Below, in pieces: positions 1 through 6,342 of a stretch of 10,071 bases of DNA. The DNA comes from DAIDKA01 sp035485475 (lineage in GTDB: Bacteria; Pseudomonadota; Gammaproteobacteria; Steroidobacterales; Steroidobacteraceae), in NCBI GenBank assembly GCA_035485475.1, contig DATHOA010000273.1:1-10071 (forward strand). The letters are read 5' to 3'. Both the position numbers and the translations under genes were made by a program. Positions within the stretch are counted from its first letter, which is position 1, and every line of letters begins with the position of its first letter. Below the pieces are notes generated by a model, which searched no databases, had not been told where the DNA came from, and saw only the letters and a list, made by a program, of their open reading frames with translations.

Positions 1-213
1 CGTGGCGCTGGCTCCGCCGGTACTGCCTCCGGTCGTTCCTCCGGTCGTGCCGCCCGTGGTACCGCCGGTTGCACCCCCGGTGGTTCCTCCCGAGGAGGTG
101 CCGGCAGTTGCTGCGCTACCGGATGATCCGCCGCCGCCACCGCAACCCGCGAGCAGCAGCGCGGCAAGCACCGTAGTCCCGATCACGCTGAAGCGTGTCA
201 TGGCAAGAGTCAT
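1..213 (-). CDS. Lipoprotein with GGTT-repeat linker, N-terminal part only (gene runs off window)
   Basis: Translating the minus strand from the ATG at 213 gives 71 open codons up to the window edge. A short N-terminus ending in an Arg is followed by a hydrophobic stretch and a classical lipobox, LLAGC, with Cys24 as the predicted lipidated residue. After it come a Gly/Ser run and seven Gly-Gly-(Thr/Ala/Ser)-(Thr/Ser) tetrapeptides (residues 42-69), a flexible tether that usually separates a lipid anchor from a globular domain. The start follows the stop codon of the upstream permease gene with no gap and has GGAG 8 nt before it, so it looks like the third gene of the operon. An alternative ATG lies at 201. 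The functional domain is outside the window, so no activity can be named; from the neighbours an envelope protein acting on a sugar or glycoside is possible. Confidence 0.8.
   Translation of the reverse strand, partial: MTLAMTRFSVIGTTVLAALLLAGCGGGGGSSGSAATAGTSSGGTTGGATGGTTGGTTGGTTGGSTGGASAT
7..90 (-). repeat. Seven 12-nt tandem repeats encoding GG-x-T tetrapeptides
   Basis: Seven imperfect 12-nt units read GGT/A-rich on the minus strand and encode GGTT, GGAT, GGTT, GGTT, GGTT, GGST and GGAS in frame with the lipoprotein. Third positions vary between units, so the peptide is better conserved than the DNA. This suggests selection for a flexible linker more than recent slippage. Confidence 0.75.
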
Positions 214-1455
214 TCAATGCACTCCGACGGCCGCCATCCGTGGCGGATCCTTGAAGAACAGCATGAACAGCAACGCGACGACCATGGCCATCACCGCGGG
301 CACGGTCCAGATCGCTTCCCAGTGGTGTCGGGCCGCGGCATCCCGGGCATAGGCGTAGTGATCGACCACGGCGCCGGCCGCCCAAGAGCCGATCAGCTGC
401 CCCACGCCATAGGTGACGACGTGGATGAAACCCTGTGCACTCGCCCGTTGCGTGCGCTGCACGGTCTGGTCGACATAGATCTGCCCGGTGACAAAGAAGA
501 AATCGAAGCACACGCCGTGCAGAATGATGCCGGCATAGAGCATCGATACCAGCGTGCCGTTGTTGCCGAAGGCGAACAGCGCATAGCGCGCCACCCAGGC
601 GAACATGCCGACCAGCAGCATTTTCTTGACGCCCAGGCGCACGAAGAAGAACGGGATCAGGAACAGGAACAACACTTCGGACATCTGACCCAGCGTCATC
701 TTCCCCGCGGCGTTCTGCATGCCGGTTTCATTCAGGAAGGCGTTCGCGAAGCTGTAGTAGAAGGACAGCGGGATGCAGATCAGCAGCGACCCCAGAATGA
801 ATATCGCGAAGGAGCGATCCTTCATATAGGTCAGGGTTTCAAGCCCCAGGGCCTGAAACAGCGAGGGCCGCCTGCCGGCATTGCCGGGCGGGGTATGCGG
901 CAGCGTCAAGCAGTACAGCCCCATGACCAGCGACAGCACCGCACCGAAACGCAGCGGCAGATTGGTGTTCTCGATGGAATGGCCCAGCACGGCCGGCGCT
1001 GCAACGCCCACTGTCAGCCCAACGACGATCCAGCCAATCGACCCCAGGACCCGCACGCCCGGGAACTGCCGGGCCGGATCGCTCATCTGGTGGAAGGAGA
1101 CGGCATTCGCCAGACCGAGGGTCGGCATGAAGCAAATCGAATACAGCAGCAGCGTCCAGAAGAAGGTCGTCGGATCGGTGATGGAGGAGATCCACCACAG
1201 AATGGCGGCGCCGACCAGGTGCAGTACCGCCATGACGATCTGCGCCGGGAAGAACCGGTCGGCGATCATGCCGGCGATCACCGGGGCGAGGATCGCGCCC
1301 CAATTGACGGTGCTGTAGATACCGCCGACCGAGATGGCATTGAAGTGGATGGCCAGCAGGTAAGTGCTCAGGGTCACATACCAGGAACCCCACACGCAGA
1401 ACTGCAGGAACATCATCACCGAAAGCCGGACCCGGATGGGCGCGCGCATCGGCAT
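214..1455 (-). CDS. MFS permease, nucleoside:H+ symporter (NHS) family
   Basis: This 413-residue inner-membrane protein has about 12 hydrophobic helices, the expected size for NHS-family carriers (NupG/XapB type). Family-like segments are MMFLQFCVWGSWYVTL (residues 14-29), the loop 2-3 motif GMIADRFFP (62-70), VRVLGSIGWIVVGL (134-147) and HGVCFDFFFVTGQIYVD (313-329). A hydrophilic central loop (residues 185-212) separates two six-helix halves. The open frame extends upstream to 1740, but that extension is out-of-frame reading through the neighbour and has no membrane character. The ATG at 1455 overlaps the stop of the isomerase-like gene in TGATG, so re-initiation is likely, and no strong Shine-Dalgarno is seen. 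Members of this family also occur in sugar-catabolic loci, so the substrate may be a sugar or glycoside and not a nucleoside; it cannot be decided here. Confidence 0.9.
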   Translation of the reverse strand: MPMRAPIRVRLSVMMFLQFCVWGSWYVTLSTYLLAIHFNAISVGGIYSTVNWGAILAPVIAGMIADRFFPAQIVMAVLHLVGAAILWWISSITDPTTFFWTLLLYSICFMPTLGLANAVSFHQMSDPARQFPGVRVLGSIGWIVVGLTVGVAAPAVLGHSIENTNLPLRFGAVLSLVMGLYCLTLPHTPPGNAGRRPSLFQALGLETLTYMKDRSFAIFILGSLLICIPLSFYYSFANAFLNETGMQNAAGKMTLGQMSEVLFLFLIPFFFVRLGVKKMLLVGMFAWVARYALFAFGNNGTLVSMLYAGIILHGVCFDFFFVTGQIYVDQTVQRTQRASAQGFIHVVTYGVGQLIGSWAAGAVVDHYAYARDAAARHHWEAIWTVPAVMAMVVALLFMLFFKDPPRMAAVGVH

Positions 1456-2429
1456 CAGGCGATCATCGACAGGTACTTGGCGCTGATCGCAATGGAATCG
1501 AGGGGATCGCCCTTGAACGGGGGTTCCTGCTCGACGAAGAACTTGCGCACGCCGGTGGCGTACGCCACATCCAGGATCTTGCGCCAGGGCAGCATGCCGT
1601 TGCCGACTTCGGCCGGATCCTGCTGCATCGCGTAGTTGGTCTTGGTCGTGGCCATCAGGTCCTTGACGTGCATCATCTTGAACCGGCCCTTGCGATGCTC
1701 GAGGATCTTGATGGGATCGGCACCGCCGGCGGCCACCCAACCGACGTCCATTTCGAAATGAACCACCTTCGGATCGGTGTTCTCCAGGAGTATCTCCAGT
1801 CCGCAGGTATCGCCGATGGGGCGGAATTCCACATTGTGATTGTGGTAGCTCAATCGCAGCCCCACCTTCTGCAGTGCAGCACCCTTGGTATTGAGGAATG
1901 CCGCAGTCACCTTCCAGTCATCCACCGTGATCAGTGGACCGACCTGGTCGAGGTAGCCGGCATAGCCGCCGCTTTTGGAGTCGGGTTTGGGCAGATGCTC
2001 GGGCATCAGGAACATCGGCAGTACGACATCATCCAGGCCCAGCACCTGCATGCTGGCGGCAAGCACCTCCGGGGGCTGATCAAAGCCGGGTTCGCCCTTG
2101 GCGGATTGGGGCTGGATATGGATGCTGGTGTACTTGAGACCTGCGTCATCCGCGGCCTTGCGCATGGCCTGCGGAGAATTGCCGTACAGCCCGGCCAACT
2201 CGACCGTCTGATAGCCCGCGGCGGCCACCCGGGACAGCGTGCCCGTGAGATCCTTGCGGGCGGCCGCGCCCACGGTATACAGCTGCAGGCCAATCGGCAG
2301 GTGGTGAAGCTTGAAGAACGGGACAGTTTCAGCACCCATCGTCCGCAATCCCGGCAGGCTCAAGCCCAATCCCGCTACGGCAGCGCCCAGTACCCGGCGT
2401 CGCCCGATCGTCGTGTCGTCGGCGTCCAT
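1455..2429 (-). CDS. Tat-exported sugar phosphate isomerase/epimerase-like TIM-barrel protein
   Basis: The product is 324 residues long. The N-terminus has a twin-arginine signal (TIGRRRVLG, arginines 10-12) followed by a hydrophobic stretch (about 14-27), so it is probably exported folded to the periplasm. The rest matches the xylose-isomerase-like TIM barrel (AP endonuclease 2 superfamily): IGLQLYTV near residue 46, YQTVELAG, IHIQP, YHNHNVEF (195-202), HFEMDVGW (224-231), MHVKD (253-257) and VEQEPPF (299-305). The histidines, aspartates and glutamates in these motifs are the usual divalent-metal ligands and acid/base residues. Family members isomerise or epimerise keto-sugars and inosoles. 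The start at 2429 was preferred over the longer frame to 2564 because it gives the Tat signal and is preceded by a G-rich ribosome-binding-like stretch. It is the first gene of the operon with the permease and lipoprotein. Exact substrate unknown. Confidence 0.9.
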   Translation of the reverse strand: MDADDTTIGRRRVLGAAVAGLGLSLPGLRTMGAETVPFFKLHHLPIGLQLYTVGAAARKDLTGTLSRVAAAGYQTVELAGLYGNSPQAMRKAADDAGLKYTSIHIQPQSAKGEPGFDQPPEVLAASMQVLGLDDVVLPMFLMPEHLPKPDSKSGGYAGYLDQVGPLITVDDWKVTAAFLNTKGAALQKVGLRLSYHNHNVEFRPIGDTCGLEILLENTDPKVVHFEMDVGWVAAGGADPIKILEHRKGRFKMMHVKDLMATTKTNYAMQQDPAEVGNGMLPWRKILDVAYATGVRKFFVEQEPPFKGDPLDSIAISAKYLSMIA

Positions 2430-2442
2430 CTCGAACCCCCCG

Positions 2443-2467
2443 CGGACAAGTGTTCTACGTTTGTCCG
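2443..2467. promoter_or_regulatory. Operator-like inverted repeat upstream of the isomerase-like gene
   Basis: A perfect 7-bp dyad, CGGACAA-N11-TTGTCCG, is centred 26 bp upstream of the ATG at 2429. Centre-to-centre arm spacing is 18 bp, somewhat wider than two helical turns of 10.5 bp would predict for same-face binding but still within what dimeric repressors can use. It lies where a repressor would block transcription initiation or early elongation of the minus-strand sugar operon. A weak -10-like TATTCT lies just upstream on the minus strand (around 2471-2476) without a good -35. No regulator gene is in the window. Confidence 0.4.
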
Positions 2468-2518
2468 AAGAATAGCCCAATTCGCACCGCGGGGTGGGCA
2501 GCCGAAGCTGGCGGGGGC

Positions 2519-2543
2519 TGCGCAATTGGTGTTCAATTGCGCA
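2519..2543. promoter_or_regulatory. Perfect 10-bp inverted repeat (operator or 5'-UTR hairpin)
   Basis: TGCGCAATTG, a 5-nt spacer GTGTT and CAATTGCGCA form a perfect dyad of 25 bp, ending 23 nt before the proposed TTG start at 2567. It is AT-richer at its core than its surroundings. It may be a repressor-binding palindrome for one or both divergent transcripts, or a stem-loop in the leader of the membrane-protein mRNA. There is no T-run after it, so it is not an intrinsic terminator on the plus strand. Confidence 0.5.
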
Positions 2544-2566
2544 TCCCGCGCCGCACCAGGTCATTC

Positions 2567-3115
2567 TTGGACGCCGATTCCGCCACCGCCCGCCGCCTCG
2601 ACTGGACCGTGCTGGTTGCGGTGGCCTGCGTGGCCTGCAGCTGGTTCTTCATGAATGCGCTGATCACGGATTACGGCGCCGTGCAGCTGGAGTTTCGTTT
2701 TTACAATGTGTTTACGCTGATGCATTCCCCCGGGCGCATCGTGACCGGCACCTCCGGCGACGGCGCGACCTGGGATGCGTGGCTGTTCGGTACCGTTTGC
2801 GCAGCCGTGCTACTCACCGCGCTGGCACCGGCGGTATCCACCCGCAAGGCCGCCTGGCTGGGGTGCGTCGCGCCCTTTGCGCTGATGGCGCTGAGTGGCG
2901 CAATCCTCTATCACGGGTTTAGCCAGGATCTGGTCGCTGATGGCGGATTCCTGGGTGACACGGGCCTGCGCCTCAGCCACTTGGCCAACCAGCTCGCCAA
3001 CCGGGTCGGCGGGATGATCGCCCGTCAGATACACGTGGGCCTGGGCGGCTACCTCTCCCTGGTCGCCAGCGCCTTCCTGGCCCTCAAGGGTCTGCGTGGC
3101 TATCACAATGCGTGA
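2567..3115 (+). CDS. Unrecognised four-helix inner-membrane protein
   Basis: I do not recognise a named family. From the TTG at 2567 the product has 182 residues with four hydrophobic segments at about 13-33, 72-90, 96-115 and 157-174. Between helices 1 and 2 lies a conserved-looking soluble loop with the segments QLEFRFYNVFTLM and HSPGRIVTG (about 40-61). A second loop (116-156) is amphipathic and includes RLSHLANQLANRVGG. The open frame reaches back to a GTG at 2450, but those 39 codons would cover both inverted repeats and encode a low-quality peptide rich in Gly/Pro/Arg. The TTG has AGG at 2558-2560 with a 6-nt spacer, so it is preferred, with moderate certainty. The 3' end overlaps the lytic transglycosylase gene, which suggests a shared mRNA and possibly an envelope-related role. 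Confidence 0.7.
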   Translation: MDADSATARRLDWTVLVAVACVACSWFFMNALITDYGAVQLEFRFYNVFTLMHSPGRIVTGTSGDGATWDAWLFGTVCAAVLLTALAPAVSTRKAAWLGCVAPFALMALSGAILYHGFSQDLVADGGFLGDTGLRLSHLANQLANRVGGMIARQIHVGLGGYLSLVASAFLALKGLRGYHNA

Positions 3116-4373
3116 CCTGCCGCGCGGTGCCCGAGTCCTCACGGCGACGATAGCCGTTGCGCTGGGCGCGAGCTGCGCCACCACGCATGTGGTGAAGGAC
3201 AATGTCACCCGGGTGATCAACGGCCAGCCCATGGACAATTCGGGCTACAAGCAGGCCATCTCCTCGGACACCCGGACCCTGGAGACGCAGCTGCAACAGC
3301 TGCGTCAGAAGTTCGCGCAGGAAGTCACCACCCTGCGCGCGAATGCGCAGAAACGCTGGGGTCAGGGCGCGAAGGTCGCAGACCGTACCGTGTACGTGAA
3401 GTACACCCAAGGCTACAACAGCCGCGTCATCACGGACTTCGATCACGGCATACTCACCGTCGAGACGCGCGAGCCGAAGGATCCGCAGGCGAGTTTGCGT
3501 ACCGCCATCATCGCGGCGCTGCTCACGGGCAGCGATCCGGCATCCGTCGATCTGTTTACCGACAAGGAAGTGACGCTGGATCCGGCGCATCGACCCTATC
3601 TGTACGGGCTGATTCACGACAACCAGGGCAGATCGATCGCCACCCGCAAGGAGGCGGAAAGCTATGCAACCTTTCTGCTTGCCAACCGCGCGAAGTCCCG
3701 CACCGTTCCCGCGAACGAAGGCGGCGGTATCGCCTGGTTCGTGAATCTAACCATGGTGAAGAATTTCGAGGCCCGCGGCGCCGAGCACTACCGCGCCAGC
3801 GTGGACAAGTACGCGGCCCAGTACCACGTCAGTCCGAGCCTGGTGCTGGCCATCATGCGCACGGAGAGCAATTTCAATCCCTTCGCGGTCAGTGGTGCAC
3901 CGGCATACGGTCTGATGCAGCTGGTCCCCACCAGTGGTGGCCGGGCAGCGGAGCGCCGTGTCTCCGGCACGGACCAGACGCCAACCTCCGAGTACCTGCT
4001 CGATCCGGACCACAACATTGAACTGGGCGTCGCCTACCTCTCGGTGCTCAACAGCGACGAATTCAATGCCGTCAGCGACCAGAACTCTCGCGACTACTGC
4101 GTCATCGCGGCCTACAACACCGGTCCGCACAATGTGACCCGCGTATTCGCCAGCGACCGCAACGCGGCCCTCGACGCGATCAATGCCGAGCCGCCGGCGC
4201 AATTGTATGAGCGCCTGCGCACCGGACTGCCCATGCAGGAAACACGCGACTACGTGGTCAAGGTGACGGGCTATCGCAAGGAATTCGTGGCGGGGTCTGC
4301 CGCGCCACCGGTGGCGGCACCGGTACCCGCGCGGGCGCAGCCATCTTCGGCGCCGCGGGCGCCTGCGACCTAG
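3096..4373 (+). CDS. mltC: MltC-like membrane-bound murein lytic transglycosylase
   Basis: The 425-residue product cleaves the MurNAc-GlcNAc bond of peptidoglycan, forming 1,6-anhydro ends, in the periplasm. A signal peptide ends at LGASC (Cys27), so it is probably an outer-membrane lipoprotein, though Gly at -3 of the lipobox is unusual. Residues about 50-215 resemble the MltC N-terminal domain; 230-395 form the SLT domain. Catalytic Glu257 sits in MRTESNFNP, followed by YGLMQLVPTSGG (271-282), YLLDPDHNIELGVAYL (300-315) and the substrate-groove motif AAYNTG (338-343). The C-terminal 25 residues are a Pro/Ala-rich tail not typical of MltC. The GTG at 3096 has AAGGG 5 nt upstream; an ATG at 3108 is the alternative. 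Either overlaps the stop of the preceding membrane-protein gene (20 or 8 nt). It converges on the c-di-GMP operon 16 bp away. Confidence 0.9.
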   Translation: MAITMRDLPRGARVLTATIAVALGASCATTHVVKDNVTRVINGQPMDNSGYKQAISSDTRTLETQLQQLRQKFAQEVTTLRANAQKRWGQGAKVADRTVYVKYTQGYNSRVITDFDHGILTVETREPKDPQASLRTAIIAALLTGSDPASVDLFTDKEVTLDPAHRPYLYGLIHDNQGRSIATRKEAESYATFLLANRAKSRTVPANEGGGIAWFVNLTMVKNFEARGAEHYRASVDKYAAQYHVSPSLVLAIMRTESNFNPFAVSGAPAYGLMQLVPTSGGRAAERRVSGTDQTPTSEYLLDPDHNIELGVAYLSVLNSDEFNAVSDQNSRDYCVIAAYNTGPHNVTRVFASDRNAALDAINAEPPAQLYERLRTGLPMQETRDYVVKVTGYRKEFVAGSAAPPVAAPVPARAQPSSAPRAPAT

Positions 4374-4389
4374 CCCGCAGTCGATCGGC

Positions 4390-6342
4390 TCAGCGGCGAA
4401 TGGCCAGCTTACTGTGCGTGCGCGAGGCTTCTTCGATGGAGCATGAATCCTCGGGTTTCTGCCAACTGCGCACGAGCTCGGCAAATTCGGCTGCCGGCAA
4501 CGGCGGGCTGAAGAGAAAGCCCTGGTACTGATCGCAGCCGAGCGATTGAAGTAGCGTGAGTTGCTCGCAGGTTTCGACGCCCTCGGCAACCACTTTGAGC
4601 CGCAGACCATGCGCCAGCGAAATGATCGCCTTGACAATGGCCGCGTCGTCCGGCCGGGTCATCAGTTCCTTGATGAAGCCCTGATCGATTTTCAGCTTGT
4701 CAATGGGAAAGCGCTGCAGGTAGCTCATGCTCGAGTAACCCGTACCAAAGTCGTCGACTGAGACGAGCACGCCCATGCGACTGAGTTTCTCGAGAATCGC
4801 GGCAGATTCCTCCGGATCAGTCATGACCACGCTCTCAGTCAGCTCGATCTCCAGAAAGCGCGGGTCGAGCTGTGCCTGTTCCATTGCGCCGCGGACCTGC
4901 TCCAGCAAGTCACCGCGCCGAAACTGCGATGCCGCGACATTCACGGCAACACGCAGCGAAGGCACGCCCGCGCGCTGCCATTCCGCGCACTGCCGACAGG
5001 CTTCGCGCAATACCCAGGCCCCGATTTCATGGATCAAGCCGCACTTCTCCGCCAAGGGGATGAACTGCACGGGTGGAATCAAACCCCGTTTCGGGTGATT
5101 CCAGCGGATGAGTGCCTCGGCGCTGCGCACGTCACCGGTTGCGGTGTCGGCCTTGGGTTGATAGTAGAGCTCGAATTGCTGCAGCTTTACGGCCTCGTGC
5201 AGTTCACTCTCGAGGCTGATGTGCTCCAGGGTCATCGCATCCATAGCGGAATCGAAACACTGATAATTGTTGCGGCCGCGTTGCTTGGCGCAATACATCG
5301 CGGAATCGGCGTGCGCGAGCAGGATCTCCGCGGAGGGTCCGTCTGCCGGATACGAAGCAATACCGATACTCGCTGAGACATGCAGATCCACGCCACCCAC
5401 TCGAATGGGCATGTTCAGGGATTCATTCGCGCGCCGCGCGACCTCCTCGGCGTCGGCACGCGTTGCGGCCGGGCCAACAACCAGTACGAATTCATCGCCG
5501 CCCACGCGGGCGACCGTGTCGGTGCTGGGTACCAGGTCATTGAGTCGGCGTGCGACCTCGTGCAGCACGGTGTCGCCGGAGCGATGCCCCAACGAGTCAT
5601 TGATCACCTTGAATCGGTCCAGGTCCACCATCAACACGGCAAATGACTGTCGATCCCGGGCGGCGTGCGCGCTCGCCTGCGCCAGTCGATCGTCCAGGAG
5701 CACGCGGTTGGGCAGGCCGGTCAGTGCATCATGGGTCGCCAGATGGCGCAGCTGCCGGTTGGCGGCCTCCAGATTCTCGGTGCGGGTGGCGATGACTTGC
5801 TCGAGGGACTCGACGTGCGCGCGTAGCGCGCGCTCGTGCTGCCACTTGCGCGACAAGGCGCTGGCGCACTGGAGCACCTCAATGGGTTCAAACGGCTTCT
5901 TGAGAATCAGTAGTCTATCGGAGTGACCGAGCCGCTCGACGACATCCATCCAGTCGTAGTCCGAATGCGCCGAGCAGATCACGACCTGCACATCGGGGTC
6001 TTTTTCCCACAGGTGCTCTATGGTTTCCAGACCATCCCAGCCCGGAGGCATGCGCATGTCGACGAACGCGAGGGCATACGGCCGTCCGTCTGCCCGCGCA
6101 CGTTCCACACTGACAACGGCCTGCTGACCCTGCAGCGCGAAATCAAGCGCATAGGTGGCGCGCGATTCGGGCGCCGTCGGCGTATCGCCGAACAACAGGC
6201 TTTCCGCATGACGCAGATCGGACTCGGCGGTTGCCTCCGCAGCGAGGATCTTGCGAAAGTCTTCGTGAATCGCGGCATTGTCATCGGTGATCAGAATCCG
6301 CACCATGTCCAGGTAGTCCACGCGGTCGGCATTGGTGCTCAT
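4390..6342 (-). CDS. Response regulator with receiver, GGDEF and EAL domains (c-di-GMP turnover)
   Basis: The 650-residue cytoplasmic protein has three domains. The receiver (about 14-155) has acidic pair Asp20/Asp21, phospho-acceptor Asp95 in FVDMRMPPGWDG, and Lys148 or 149 in LKKPFEP. A helical linker (160-200) follows. The GGDEF domain (about 201-362) has an intact GGDEF at 281-285, so diguanylate cyclase activity is possible; the allosteric RxxD site is replaced by PSTD (272-275). The EAL domain (about 375-630) keeps EALIRW (409-414), Asn468, ELTES (500-504), DDFGTGYSS (530-538), KLKID (549-553), AEGVET (586-591) and QGFLFSPP (607-614), so phosphodiesterase activity is also expected. Its ATG overlaps the stop of the kinase gene (ATGA), arguing that this kinase is its partner. 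Which activity dominates, and how phosphorylation biases it, cannot be read from sequence. Confidence 0.95.
   Translation of the reverse strand: MSTNADRVDYLDMVRILITDDNAAIHEDFRKILAAEATAESDLRHAESLLFGDTPTAPESRATYALDFALQGQQAVVSVERARADGRPYALAFVDMRMPPGWDGLETIEHLWEKDPDVQVVICSAHSDYDWMDVVERLGHSDRLLILKKPFEPIEVLQCASALSRKWQHERALRAHVESLEQVIATRTENLEAANRQLRHLATHDALTGLPNRVLLDDRLAQASAHAARDRQSFAVLMVDLDRFKVINDSLGHRSGDTVLHEVARRLNDLVPSTDTVARVGGDEFVLVVGPAATRADAEEVARRANESLNMPIRVGGVDLHVSASIGIASYPADGPSAEILLAHADSAMYCAKQRGRNNYQCFDSAMDAMTLEHISLESELHEAVKLQQFELYYQPKADTATGDVRSAEALIRWNHPKRGLIPPVQFIPLAEKCGLIHEIGAWVLREACRQCAEWQRAGVPSLRVAVNVAASQFRRGDLLEQVRGAMEQAQLDPRFLEIELTESVVMTDPEESAAILEKLSRMGVLVSVDDFGTGYSSMSYLQRFPIDKLKIDQGFIKELMTRPDDAAIVKAIISLAHGLRLKVVAEGVETCEQLTLLQSLGCDQYQGFLFSPPLPAAEFAELVRSWQKPEDSCSIEEASRTHSKLAIRR

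Noticed and set aside
2..352. Plus-strand open frame with Pro/Val repeats
   Set aside because: It is the antisense of the lipoprotein's GG-x-T linker and the permease 3' end; the minus-strand reading has a lipobox, ribosome-binding site and operon context.
217..1635. Long plus-strand frame opposite the permease
   Set aside because: The translation is rich in His/Arg/Gln/Asp with no domain; it is a shadow of a 12-helix membrane protein in GC-rich DNA.
4305..4325. GCCACCGGTGGC palindrome near the end of the mltC-like gene
   Set aside because: It lies inside coding sequence for Ala/Pro/Val residues and is not followed by a T-run, so it is not supported as a terminator.
5267..5926. Plus-strand Ser/Arg-rich frame opposite the GGDEF domain
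   Set aside because: The composition is typical of antisense frames and it covers a well-supported catalytic domain.
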